Below are positions 34,518 through 47,000 of a stretch of 64,000 bases of DNA, in pieces. Positions within the stretch are counted from its first letter, which is position 1. Every line of letters starts with the position of its first letter. A program made the position numbers and the translations under genes. Source of the stretch: Marasmius tenuissimus (Eukaryota; Basidiomycota; Agaricomycetes; Agaricales; Marasmiaceae); the NCBI GenBank assembly GCA_029532415.1, contig JAQOTA010000034.1, positions 682,001 to 746,000 on the forward strand, given 5' to 3'. The notes below the pieces were generated by a model. It saw only the letters and a list, made by a program, of their open reading frames with translations. It made no database searches and had not been told where the DNA came from.

Positions 34518-35239
34518 CTACAGCAACTATCGTCAAGACAACTGGGCTGGGTGGCTACCATACGCCGAGTTCTGTCACAATGCCAGATTGCACTCGTCTA
34601 CACAATGCTCCCCCTCAGAATACTCCATGGATTTCACCCCAAAATGTTCCCATCAGTAAACCCCATATCCCAAGTTCCAGCGGTCAACAATCAACTCCGC
34701 TTACTTGAAGAACTGTGACAGGAAATACAATTGAGTCTAAATCTGACAGCAGAATGGATGCAAAAAACCCATGATGACTATATGAAGGAAGGCAAAGGAT
34801 TTGCAGTCAGAGACAGTGTGACACTAAACAGAAAAAAGTCAAAACGACTGGACCAAAAGCAAAGCTCGCAAACCATTGATACAGCCCATTCAAGATAACA
34901 GAAGTGCTGGGGCCAGTCACATACAGGCTTAAGCTTCCAAAGAAATGGTGCATTCACCCAGTATTCCAAGTATCTCTCCTCAAGCCCTTCAGGGAGACAG
35001 AGGAACATGGACCCAACTATCCTGGACAATCGCCAGAACTCGTACCAAAGGATACAGAATACAAGGTTGACAAAATCCTAGACTCAAGGAAACCCAACAA
35101 CAGGTGCATTCCCATTGAATACTTCATACAATGGGTGGACTTTCCAGAAACAGAGGACTCATGGGAACCCAAATCAAATCTCGAGAATGCAAAGGAGGCA
35201 GTAGAAGAGTTCCATTCAAAACACCCTACGGCATTTTGA
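34518..35239 (+). pseudogene. Ty3/gypsy chromovirus pol 3' fragment (integrase C-terminus and chromodomain)
   Basis: Frame 1 (34518-34659) has NWAGWLPYAEFCHNARLHSS, the integrase region after the catalytic core. After stops, a second frame gives GKGFAVRDSVTLN. The last (34904-35239) has LGPVTYRLKLPKKW, IHPVFQVSLLKPF and a chromodomain with YKVDKILDSR and WVDFPETEDSWEP. The 5' part of pol and all of gag are missing, with several stops, so it is an inactive 3' remnant. A polypurine tract at 35299-35308 precedes its LTR. Confidence 0.85.
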
Positions 35240-35752
35240 GAGCCAGAGAAGAGACAGAGCAAACAAAATAAACGTGTTCCAGGCAAAAACACGTCTTAAG
35301 AGGGGGGTACTGTTACAATTTGCCCCTACTTCCACCAACAAGCACCCATACAGATTCCCTTTCCTGCCCAACTCACCTCTCCCTTTGTTACGAATCCACC
35401 CATTGTTTTCCCTTCCCTTGGTCCCCAGGTACTTTTTCCTCATGTTTTTCTCTTTATTTCCCATGGTTACATGTTCTCACCATCACATTCTGGCCTCCAT
35501 ATTATTACCTGGTACTACCTGGTGTTCCACATTGTTTCCAGATCTTTTCCCAGCATATCATATGGTTTCCATCATGACAATGTTTCCACATGTATCCCTT
35601 GATTCTTATCACTTGTTCTTTCATTTTTCCTCTTTTATCTTTGCTCCCATGATATCTCTACAGCTTGGTTCTGTCATATATAATCATGGACACTTCTAGA
35701 TAGTTCCCCAGTCTGACAACTTTGTCTTATAGTGCTTGTTTCCAGCATGTAC

Positions 35753-36010
35753 TGTTGAATCCGGACTACCAGATATATGGACCGTTGTATCGGGCCGCAT
35801 ATATGCTTCAATCATTTTACTATGATCTATGCTATTCCTAGTCACTCCTGTTATAGAAGATACAGCCACCTCTGTATAGTATATAAGTAGCTCTATATCT
35901 ACATGCAATACCAGTACTTTTACTACTCTCGTTGCTGCCTCTAAGCCTATCTCCAGGTGAGCTAGTCTGTCCCATGCTGCCACTGCGTGGGCAGGACCTC
36001 TGCCTCAACA
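35753..36010 (+). repeat. Copia C 5' LTR
   Basis: 258 bp, TGTTGAATCC to CTGCCTCAACA. It is followed directly by the primer-binding site GGTTATGGGCCCCGG at 36011-36025. Confidence 0.92.
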
Positions 36011-36025
36011 GGTTATGGGCCCCGG
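36011..36025 (+). other. Copia C primer-binding site
   Basis: GGTTATGGGCCCCGG abuts the LTR and complements the anticodon arm of initiator tRNA-Met, implying a half-tRNA primer. Confidence 0.7.
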
Positions 36026-36185
36026 TGCCCTATCGATGTGCCCTGTGATGGCAGCTCTCTAGGATGTGCACCTTTATTGTGTGCTGCCTATGATGATGCG
36101 CTATTGTGGTCGTTGCACTTGATAACCATTGTGACTGCTTAATCGCTGTCGTGATGGACAGACCGTTAACACCGGTTCTGGACCT

Positions 36186-37920
36186 GTGAAGTCAACATCT
36201 TCATTGATGTTTGATGATGGTGGACTGTGTCCTCAACAACGATCGATGGCTATCGCCGTTGACCGTGCAGTGATTTCTTTTATCATTGCCTATGATGATG
36301 AACCTATGCTGATCGTTGTTTTATTACTCCAGATCGCTATGGCTCCTGTTATGTCTACCCTTATCCCCACCGTTGAGGTCTTCAGCGGTGTCAACTGGCG
36401 CAAGTGGTCCAAGGGTTTTGGTACATATGCCATGATCAACGAGTTCTACGACCACTACACCAACGACAATCCTGAACCTGATGAACCCGACAAACCTACC
36501 GAACCGACTGAACTGAAAGCAACTACTCGCACTGTCACTGTTGCTGCTACAACTACCACTGAAGCGACTACACGTATGGAGACGGTCTCTCCTACTGATG
36601 CTCAGATGCAGCAGTATGCTAAGGACCTGGAGCAGTATGCTAACGCTTTGGAGAGGTATGAGAAGGATCTTATCAGGTATGAGAAGGATCTTATCAGGTA
36701 TGAGAAGGATAATTGATGTTGGAAGAAGTATGAATTCAAAGCCATGGGTGCACTACGTGCAACCACCACCATTGCCGTGCAGAGTATTATCGAGGATGAT
36801 GATACGGCTTGGAACGCCTGGGAGAAGATCAAGGCTCATTATGGTCAACAGACTTCTGTCTCTGTTTGGGCTGACTTCAAGTCAGTCATGGAGTTTCGTT
36901 TGTCCGGTGGTAACCCTGTCCCCGAGATTGCTAAACTCGAACTCCTATTCGGCCAGCTCACTGAAGCTCAGATCGATCTTCCTACTCTCGTCAGAGCTAT
37001 GCTCCTCCTCTCGATCATTCCACAGTCATGGGCCAATGCTCGTGAATTCGCTACCAATGGTAACTCACCAGCTGAACTTACTTTCGAAGTGGCTCATGAT
37101 GCCGTTATTAACCATTACGAATCCCGGAAACCCGCTCCCCTCACGTTGCGCATTTCTTCTGTCAAGAAGAAGGATAAGGACCCAAAGTTTAACCAACAGT
37201 CTAATCCTCCTTCGTCGACGTCTAACAATAACAACCAGTCTAAGAACGACAACGACCAGAAGAGGAAGAATAACCGACGTGGCAGGAAGAAGAAGGGTGA
37301 TTTTCAGGACAACAAGGGTGACTCCTCTCACAAGGGTCATTCTCATATCGCTTCCCTCTCTCATTTGTCCATCTCATCACCACCCATCGTTCCTGATACT
37401 CCATCTGTCGTACATCCTGCGGACCGATCCTGGGATCCACTCCACATGCAGTGTTTCTCTGGTGCTACCTCTGGTGGTACTGTTTTTGAGAATGCTCAGG
37501 CTGCTCGCAGTCTTGCCGATCATCTTGGTGTTCCCAAGTATGCCCACGTCCTTGAACCTATGGAACAGGGATATGCGGCTGCTTCCTCTTCCTCCCTCAA
37601 GCATTGTATTGATGGTCCCTTCTCTACTGCTCCACCTGCAAAGCGTGCTAAGAGCATCGAGAAGGTTTACGACCTCTATGATTCTTTCTATGAGGACTCC
37701 GACTCTGAGCGTGAGGATCGTATCGCGTTGAACGCTGTAAACGCTTCTTTGCGTACAGAAATTGCGAGTGGAAGTGCCATGGACGTTGAGAGCAAGATTG
37801 CAGATGCCGCTGGTTTTTCTGACGATGTTGAGTATGATTCAGTCTCCATCGGATCTGAGGAATCTGACGATGACAGGCAAGTGCCTTATCTCAGTCTTTC
37901 TTCTAACGCTGATATGAACC
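36186..37920 (+). pseudogene. Copia C gag and protease-proximal part, cut by copy D
   Basis: The N-terminal segment from 36186 contains VEVFSGVNWRKWSKGFGTYA and ends in repeated RYEKDL units at a TGA (36714-36716). The gag core resumes from 36744 (MGALRATTTIAVQ), with ADFKSVMEFRLSGGNPVPE, a Lys-rich basic stretch and an acidic Ser/Asp region. It ends where copy D is inserted, after the codons for NADMNL. Confidence 0.88.
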
Positions 37921-38177
37921 TGTTGAGGCAGAGGTCCTGCCCACGCAGTGGCAGCATGGGACAGACTAGCTCACCTGGAGATAGGCTTAGAGGCAGCAAC
38001 GAGAGTAGTAAAGTACTGGTATTGCATGTAGATACAGAGCTACTTATATACTATACAGAGGTGGCTGTATCTTCTATAACAGGAGTGACTAGGAATAGCA
38101 TAGATCATAGTGAAACGATTGAAGCATATATGCGGCCCGATACAACGGTCCATATATCCGGGAGTCCGGATTCAACA
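37921..38177 (-). repeat. Copia D 3' LTR
   Basis: 257 bp, preceded on the minus strand by the polypurine tract GCGAGGGGGAG (38178-38188). Confidence 0.93.
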
Positions 38178-38218
38178 CTCCCCCTCGCTAAGTGCGGCAC
38201 AAGTAGAGCACGAAGCGT

Positions 38219-41200
38219 CTATTTGGACGAATAAAATTCAAGTCCAAGATGTTCTCTATAAGCGGAGAACTTGACATGACCCAAATTCTTGGTAAACATG
38301 TCCGCAGGATTGTAGGCACCGTCAATAAAGAAAAGATCGACCTTGCGGTCTGAAACACATTCGTGAATGTAATGATAGTGAATATCAATGTGTTTGGTGT
38401 GACGTTCTTGAACTGGGTTAGAGGCGATAAAAATTGAGCCTTGATTATCTCCACATATGGGAACGGGAGTCATATCAATCCCAAGTTCAGAGAGTAACTG
38501 TCGAATCCACACAGCCTGATGACTACAGTCGGATAGCGCCATGTATTCAGCTTCAGTGGATGAAAGCGCAACAGTCTTCTGGGCGCGTGATTGCCAACAG
38601 AAGATGCCACCTGCCAATTTGAAGAAATAGCCCGTGATCGACCGACGCTTGATAGGATCAGCAGCCCAATCAGAATCAGTGAATGCTAGTAAACCTCCGT
38701 CAGAGGCTCCATCATAGACCAGTGCATAGTCTGGAGTTCCTGCAAGATAGCGGCAAATATAAAGCGCCTTCTTCAGGTGATCCTCCGATGGATTAGCAGA
38801 GAATTGAGAAAGCTTTGTAACAGCGTAGGCAATATCTGGACGAGTGCCAAGCATGATATACAGAAGCGATCCAATCACTGATTGATATCGATCGCGACGT
38901 TCGCGATCAACAGGACCTTCGTTGGGTTGTGGAATATAGCCGGCAGGAAGAGGAGTATCTGCTGCTTTTGCATTCTGCATGCCAAATCGCTTCAAGACCT
39001 TCTTCAAGTAGTCGGTCTGGTCAAGAAGGATTTTACGGCCTTTGCGACGAATACGCATGCGCAAGAACTCTTTGACTTCTCCAGGATCACGGCATTCCCA
39101 ACGAGCCATAAACTCAGCTTTCTTCTTTTCGACAAAGGCTTTGTTGGGTCCAAGGAATAATGCATCGTCGACATAGATCAAAGCGATACATTCATCACCA
39201 GTCTCACGATCTTTACAGATGAAGAGACCTGCATCGGAAGTTAAGCGTTTGAAGCCCATTACTTCCATGAATGAGCTGAGAGCACGCCACCACTCAAGAG
39301 CGGCTTGCTTCAGTCCATATAATGCACAGCAAAGGCGATAGACTTTGCCTTCCTGACCCTTAACTTTGAAACCTTCAGGTTGATCCATATAGATCTCTTC
39401 TTTAAGTTCACCATAAAGAAAGGCGTTCTTCACATCCAATGCCTGAATGTGCCAGTTTTTGAGAGCTGCAAGTGCGAGCATCATCTGTACAGTTTCAAAC
39501 CGCACAACTGGTGAGAAGATCTCATCAAAGTCAACACCTTCGACCTGAGAGAAACCCTTGGCAACAAGTCGAGCTTTCTTTCGACCGTCTGACTTAACGT
39601 CAAACACCCATCTGTTTTTGACAGCCTTGCGACCTTTAGGTAGGTCAACCAATTTGAAGACCTCGCGCTTGCGAAGAGCCTCTAGTTCATCGCGGCAAGC
39701 GGCCTTCCATTCTCTCTGCTGCTCAGCTGGCAGCTTCAGTATGTCACGGAGAGTCCACTCTCGAACGTTAGACATATCGGTGAGGTCATCGTGAACGGGA
39801 ACTGCCCGATTTAACAGATAAATCACGAAACCTACTCCCCCTTCCTGGGATAATTGTTGCACTAAGTTATCGGGCTGACTCCCCCTGGAGTTACACATGG
39901 TAGACAGACTGCCATGATTGGTCCCAGGAACCTTTCTAGGTCTGCCTCTCCTACAAGTAGTAGGTGGATCCATGGGTTCTCTATCACCCGTGGCATCTCT
40001 CCATGTAGAGTTTTTCTCCATATCACGCACAATGCGCGAGGGATTATTTGGGTCTCGTTGTTCACCAAATACATTATCAGGTTGCTTAGTACCCGTCCGT
40101 TTCCTGCCTGAACGCCTTGGCGGCGGAGACTGCTCTTTACCACCCACAGGTGTAGGTGGCCTGGGAGGCTGGAACGGAGGATCAGGATCAGGATGTTGAT
40201 GTTCACCCTGAGGTACAGGACCATCCCCATCATCGTCATGAGGAGATTCCGATCGCTTTGGAAGGTTCCTGGGAGGATAAAGATCGTCATCAGACGAATC
40301 ATCATCACTATCCAAAGAGAAGTTGGGATTTTCACCCAATACCGGCGGTATTTCAGGGATTTCACCCACCGGGGTAAAGCCACGCGATTTCTTATCAGAA
40401 CACTTTGGGAACAAGTTTTCATCGAACAGAGCAGTAGCGCTTTTGAAGATAGCAATATTGGACATCTTCATAAAGACATATCCTTTCATGCCTTCCTGAA
40501 AACCAATGAAGGTCATCAGTTCTGAACGCGGAGATAACTCGTTAACTCGACGCTTTTCCGGAATAAATGCATACACTGCACATCCGAAGACTCGAAGATC
40601 CGAAACATCCGGTGCACTGCCATGCAACTTCTCATGTGGGGTCAACCAACGTAAACGCTGGGACGGCGTCCGATTGTGAAGTGCAACAGCGTGCAACACA
40701 CAGAATTCCCACCAAGAAGGTGGAAGACAAGCATCAAAGCGAAGAGCTTGAGCTTTCTTGACAATGGTCCGATTGAACCGTTCTGCACGACCATTCTATT
40801 CCGGCGTATATGGAATGCTGGTCAGAATTTTGATACCGTGCTCCTTTAGTACATCATCGAAAGCATCCGATTTGTACTCTCCCCCTCCATCGGACATCCA
40901 TTCCTTAATATCAACACCGAATTGCACCTTCACCATAGCGATAAAGTCACAGAGCATCTTGACAGAGTCAGATTTGCGTCGCATGAGCATTGTCCAGCCA
41001 TGTGAAGTACAGTTGTCAACAAACGACATATACCATTTATATTTGTGGTACGACTCAGTGGGGAATTGTTTGAGGTCGGAGTGGATTTTTTCGAAAGGTT
41101 TCGAGGCACGGGTAGTGGAGTCAGGGAACGATCTGGAGTGCATCTTTCCTTCTGCACATCCTTGGCATAACCGGGTTTTCTTCGGTTTTCGGTCGAATTC

Positions 41201-43036
41201 CGGGAAGTTCTTAGTATGCTTCCGAGCTTTATCCAGAGCCTTGTCTGAACAATGTCCGAAACGTCTGTGTAGAACCTTGTAGTCAACTTTATCCATTGTT
41301 GACTTGGCCATTAAGCTACGAGCAGAGGCTTTCTGCGAGCTAACCCAATAAATGGTTTGACCAGGCATGAGCGGGTAAGATACCAATGACTGGCGTCGAC
41401 CCTTTTGATAAAAAGCCAATTTGCTAGACGATCCGCGTACTTGCAGACCACCTTGCAAGAATTCTCCAAGGGAGAGAAGTCGAATTGACAGAAGTGGAAC
41501 ATAATAGACAGGATAGAGTCGCGTAATGTGTTCCTCCATACGACCGTCAGATCCTTCAACAGAATGAGAGATGGACACAGTCCCTTTCCCTTTAATTTGG
41601 ATAGGGTTGTCCTTCTGTGCAGTGTTTAGCTGCGGTCCATTGTTCATGGGTTCATACTCGGCAAAATCTTTGAGATCATAAGTGAAGTGCGATGAAGCAC
41701 CTGAATCGACGATCCACTCTTGCGAGTTTCCAGTCGCCTTCTTTCCCTTACAATTGGCACATGTGGCAAAGTGATCACCAATAAATTGCGCAAATTTCAT
41801 ATGGGACACGATATCCGAACTACTACGTTTAGAAGCGGCTAATAAAGCGGCGCACTGTAGGTTCGTATCAGTGTTAGAAGAAAGACTGAGATAAGGCACT
41901 TGCCTGTCATCGTCAGATTCCTCAGATCCGATGGAGACTGAATTGTACTCAACATCGTCGGAAAAACCAGCAGCATCTGCGATCTCGCTGTCAACGTCCA
42001 TGGCACTTCCACTCGCAATCTCCGTACGCAAAGAATCGTTTACAGCGTTCAACGCGATACGATCCTCACGCTCAGAGTCGGAGTCCTCGTAGAAAGAATC
42101 ATAGAGGTCGTAAACCTTCTCGACGCTCTTAGCACGCTTTGCAGGTGGAGCAGTAGAGAAGGGACCATCAATACAATGCTTGAGGGAGGAAGAGGAGGCA
42201 GCCGCATATCCCTGTTCCATAGGTTCAAGGATGTGGGCATACTTGGGAACACCAAGACGATCGGCAAGACTGCGAGCAGCCTGAGCATTCTCAAAAACAG
42301 TACCACCAGAGGTAGCACCGGAGAAACGCTGCATGTGGAGTGGATCCCGGGATCGGTCCGCAGGATGTACGACAGATGGAGTATCAGGAACGATGGGTGG
42401 TGAAGAGATGGACAAATGAGAGAGGGAAGCGATATGAGAATGACCCTTGTGAGAGGAGTCACCCTTATTGTCCTGAGAATCACCCTTCTTCTTCCTGCCA
42501 TGTCGGTTATTCTTCTTCTTTTGGTCGTTGTCGTTCTTAGACTGGTTGTTATTGTTAGACGTCGACGAAGGAGGATTAGACTGTTGGTTAAACTTCGGGT
42601 CCTTGTCCTTCTTCTTGACAGAAGAAATGCGCGACGCGAGAGGAGCGGGTTTGCGGGATTTGTAGTGGTTAATGACAGCATCACGAGCCACTTCGAAAGT
42701 AAGTTCAGCTGGCGAGTTACCATTGGTAGCGAATTCACGAGCGTTGGCCCATGACTGTGGAATGATCGAGAGGAGGAGCATAGCTCTGACGAGAGTAGGA
42801 AGATCGATCTGAGCTTCAGTGAGCTGGCCGAATAGGAGTTCGAGTTTAGCAATTTCGGGAACGGGGTTACCACCGGACAAACGAAACTCCATGACCGACT
42901 TGAAGTCAGCCCAAACAGACACAGAAGTCTGTTGACCATAACGAGCTTTGATCTTCTCCCAAGCACCCCAAGCCGTATCATCATCCTCAATAATACTCTG
43001 CACGGCAATGGTGGTGGTGGCACGTAGTGCACCCAT
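38219..43036 (-). pseudogene. Copia D gag core-protease-integrase-RT-RNase H, one amber stop
   Basis: From 43036 the frame encodes the UBN2-type gag core, a CANCKGKK basic segment (no complete CCHC knuckle seen), protease WIVDSGASSH, the integrase zinc motif (HRRFGH ... CQGC), and the integrase core with HSDLKQFP, SFVDNC and SDGGGEYKS. At 40796-40798 a TAG replaces the Gln codon that follows SIPYTPE in the other copies. The frame then stays open through reverse transcriptase (LVAKGFSQVEGVDFDE, YVDDALF) and RNase H (DSDWAADP, LSSTEAEYMAL) to 38219. With no other lesion, the element probably inserted recently and lost activity by a single C-to-T change. Confidence 0.92.
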
Positions 43037-43063
43037 GGCTTTGAATTCATACTTCTTCCAACG

Positions 43064-43573
43064 TCAATTATCCTTCTCATACCTGAGAACCTCCTTCTCA
43101 TACCTCTCCAAAGCGTTAGCATACTGCTCCAGGTCCCTAGCATACTGCTGCATCTGAGCGTCGGTAGGAGATACCGTCTCCGTGCGTATAGTCGCTTCAG
43201 TTGTAGTTGTAGCAGCAACAGTGACAGTGCGAGTAGTTGGCTTGGGTTCTGCTGGTTCTTTAGGTTTGTCGGGTTCAGTAGGTTCAGGATCGTCGTTGGT
43301 GTAATGGTCGTAGAACTCGTTAATCATCGCATAGGTACCAAGACCCTTGGACCACTTGCGCCAGTTGACACCGCTGAAGACCTCAACGGTGGGGATAAGG
43401 GTAGACATAACAGGAGCCATAGCGATCTGGAGTAATAAAACAACGATCAGCATAGGTTCATCATCATAGGCAATGATAAAAGAAATCACTGCACGGTCAA
43501 CGGCGATAGCCATCGATCGTTGTTGAGGACACAGTCCACCATCATCAAACATCAATGAAGATGTTGACTTCAC
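43064..43573 (-). CDS. Copia D N-terminal gag segment
   Basis: 169 residues from 43573 (MKSTSSLMFDDGG), with VEVFSGVNWRKWSKGLGTYA, a Pro/Glu/Thr-rich linker and a coiled-coil-like stretch (QMQQYARDLEQYANALERYE). It ends at TGA, 27 bp before the ATG of the main ORF. Copy C has the same TGA; copy A has a Gln codon there. Confidence 0.7.
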   Translation of the reverse strand: MKSTSSLMFDDGGLCPQQRSMAIAVDRAVISFIIAYDDEPMLIVVLLLQIAMAPVMSTLIPTVEVFSGVNWRKWSKGLGTYAMINEFYDHYTNDDPEPTEPDKPKEPAEPKPTTRTVTVAATTTTEATIRTETVSPTDAQMQQYARDLEQYANALERYEKEVLRYEKDN

Positions 43574-43733
43574 AGGTCCAGAACCGGTGTTAACGGTCTG
43601 TCCATCACGACAGCGATTAAGCAGTCACAATGGTTATCAAGTGCAACGACCACAATAGCGCATCATCATAGGCAGCACACAGTAAAGGTGCACATCCTAG
43701 AGAGCTGCCATCGCAGGGCACATCGACAGGGCA

Positions 43734-43748
43734 CCGGGGCCCATAACC
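43734..43748 (-). other. Copia D primer-binding site
   Basis: Same 15-base sequence as in copies A and C, directly inside the 5' LTR. Confidence 0.7.
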
Positions 43749-44005
43749 TGTTGAGGCAGAGGTCCTGCCCACGCAGTGGCAGCATGGGACAGACTAGCTC
43801 ACCTGGAGATAGGCTTAGAGGCAGCAACGAGAGTAGTAAAGTACTGGTATTGCATGTAGATACAGAGCTACTTATATACTATACAGAGGTGGCTGTATCT
43901 TCTATAACAGGAGTGACTAGGAATAGCATAGATCATAGTAAAACGATTGAAGCATATATGCGGCCCGATACAACGGTCCATATATCCGGTAGTCCGGATT
44001 CAACA
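43749..44005 (-). repeat. Copia D 5' LTR
   Basis: 257 bp, two substitutions from the 3' LTR (GTGAAAC/GTAAAAC and CCGGGAG/CCGGTAG). Confidence 0.93.
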
Positions 44006-47000
44006 GAACCTACAGTGCGCCGCTTTATTAGCTGCTTCTAAACGTAGTAGTTCAGATATCGTGTCCCATATGAAATTTGCATAATATATTGGTGATCACT
44101 TTGCCACATGTGCAAATTGTAAGGGAAAGAAGGCGACTGGAAGCTCGCAAGAGTGGATCGTTGATTCGGGTGCTTCATCGCACTTTACTTATGATCTCGA
44201 AGATTTTGCCGAGTACGAACCCATGAATAATGGACCACAGCTAAACACTGCAAACAAGGACAACCCTATTCAAATTAAGGGGAAAGGGACTGTATTCATC
44301 TCTCATTCTGTTGAAGGATCTGATGGTCGTATGGAGGAACACATTACACAACTCTATCCTGTCTATTATGTTCCGCTTCTGTCAATTCGACTTCTCTCGC
44401 TTGGAGAATTCTTGCAAGGTGGTCTGCAAGTACGTGGATCGTATAGCAAATTGGCTTTTTATTACAAGGGTCGATGCCAATCATTGGTATCTTACCTGCT
44501 TATGCCTGGTCAAACCATTTTTTGGGTTAGCTCGCAGAAAGCTTCTGCTCATAGCTAAATGGCCAAGTCAACAATGGATAAAGTTGACTACAAGGTTCTA
44601 CACAGACATTTTGGACATTGTTCAGACAAGGCTCTGGATAAAGCTCAGAAGCATACTAAGACCTTCCTGGAATTCGACCAAAACCAAAGAAAACCCGGTT
44701 ATGCCAAGGATGTGCAGAAGGAAAGATGCACTCCAGATCATTCCCTGACTCCACTACCCGTACCTCGAAACCCTTCGAGAAAATCCACTCCGACCTCAAA
44801 CAATTCCCCACTGAGTCGTACCACAAATACAAATGGTATATGTCATTTGTTGATGACTGTACTTCACATGGCTGGACAATGCTCATGCGACGCAAATCTG
44901 ACTCTGTCAAGATGCTCCGTGACTTTATCGCTATGGTGAAGGTGCAATTCGGTGTTGATATTAAGGAATGGATGTTCGATGGAGGGGGAGAGTACAAATC
45001 ACATGTCTTTGATGATGTACTAAAGGAGCACAGTATCAAAATTCTGACCAGCATTCCATATACACCAGAACAGAATGGTCGTGCAGAACGGTTCAATCGG
45101 ACCATTGTCAAGAAAGCTCAAGCTCTTCGCTTTGATGCTTGTCTTCCACCTTCTTGGTGGGAATTCTGTGTGTTGCACGCTGTTGCACTTCATAATCGAA
45201 CACTGTCCCAGCGTTTACGTTGGTTGACCCCGCATGAGAAGTTGCATGGCAGTGCACCGGATGTTTCGGATCTTCGAGTCTTCGGATGTGCAGTGTATGC
45301 ATTTATTCCGGAAAAGCGTCGAGTTAACGAGTTATCTCCGCGTTCAGAACTGATGACCTTCATTGGTTTTCAGGAAGGCATGAAAGGATATGTCTTTATG
45401 AAGATGTCCAATATTGCTATCTTCAAAAGCGCTACTGCTCTGTTCGATGAAAACTTGTTCCCAAAGTGTTCTGATAAGAAACCTTGTGGCTTTACCCCGG
45501 TGGGTGAAATCCCTGAAATACTGCTGGTATTGGGTGAAAATCCCAACTTCTCTTTGGATAGTGATGATGATTCGTCTGATGACGATCTTTATCCTCCCAA
45601 GAACCTTCCAAAGCAATCAGAATCTCCACATGACGATGATGGAGATGGTCCTGTACCTCAGGGTGAACATCAACATCCTGATCCTGATCCTCCGTTCCAG
45701 CCTCCTAGGCCACCTACACCAGTGGGTGGACAAGAGCAGACTCCACCGCCAAGGCGTTCAGGCAGGAAGCGGACGGGTACTAAGCAACCTGATAATGTAT
45801 TTGGTGAACAACGAGACCCAAATAATCCCTCGCGCATTGTGCGTGATATGGAGAAAAACTCTACATGGAGAGATGCCACGGGTGATAGAGAACCCATGGA
45901 TCCACCTACTACTTGTAGGAGAGGCAGACCTAGAAAGGTTCCTGGGACCAATCATGGCAGTCTGTCTACCATGTGTAACTCCAGGGGGAGTCAGCCCGAT
46001 AACTTAGTGCAACAATTATCCCAGGAAGGGGGAGTAGGTTTCGTGATTTATCTGTTAAATCGGGCAGTTCCCGTTCACGATGACCTCACCGATATGTCTA
46101 ACGTTCGAGAGTGGACTCTCCGTGACATACTGAAGCTGCCAGCTGAGCAGCAGAGAGAATGGAAGGCCGCTTGCCGCGATGAACTAGAGGCTCTTCGCAA
46201 GCGCAAGGTCTTCGAATTGGTTGACCTACCTAAAGGTCGCAAGACTGTCAAAAACAGATGGGTGTTTGACGTTAAGTCAGACGGTCGAAAGAAAGCTCGA
46301 CTTGTTGCTAAGGGTTTCTCTCAGGTCGAAGGTGTTGACTCCGATGAGATCTTCTCACCAGTTGTTCGGTTTGAAACTGTACGGATGATGCTCGCATTAG
46401 CAGCTCTCAAAAACTGGCACATTCAGGCATTGGATGTGAAGAACGCCTTTCTTTATGGTGAACTTAAAGAAGAGATCTATATGGATCAACCTGAAGGTTT
46501 CAAAGTTAAGGGTCAGGAAGGCAAAGTCTATCGCCTTTGCTGTGCATTATATGGACTGAAGCAAGCCGCTCTTGAGTGGTGGCGTGCTCTCAGCTCATTC
46601 ATGGAAGTAATGGGCTTCAAACGCTTAACTTCCGATGCAGGTCTCTTCATCTGTAAAGATCGTGAGACTGGTGATGAATGTATCGCTTTGATCTATGTCG
46701 ACGATGCATTATTCCTTGGACCCAACAAAGCCTTTGTCGAAAAGAAGAAAGCTGAGTTTATGGCTCGTTGGGAATGCCGTGATCCTGGAGAAGTCAAAGA
46801 GTTCTTGCGCATGCGTATTCGTCGCAAAGGCCGTAAAATCCTTCTTGACCAGACCGACTACTTGAAGAAGGTCTTGAAGCGATTTGGCATGCAGAATGCA
46901 AAAGCAGCAGATACTCCTCTTCCTGCCGGCTATATTCCACAACCCAACGAAGGTCCTGTTGATCGCGAACGTCGCGATCGATATCAATCAGTGATTGGAT

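Larger units (their letters stand above)
37921..44005 (-). mobile_element. Ty1/copia copy D, nearly intact, nested in copy C
   Basis: A 6085-bp element in minus orientation with LTRs at 37921-38177 and 43749-44005 that differ at only two positions. It is flanked by GAACC duplications (37916-37920 and 44006-44010). Gag-pol is open except for a TGA after the N-terminal gag segment and one amber codon in integrase. This is the youngest insertion in the window. Confidence 0.95.

Noticed and set aside
36541..37731. Long open frame (396 residues) overlapping copia C gag in another frame, and its mirror at 42049-43218
   Set aside because: The same shadow frame appears in both copies because the DNA is homologous; its Leu/Arg/Ser-rich composition reflects the gag codons and no domain is recognisable.
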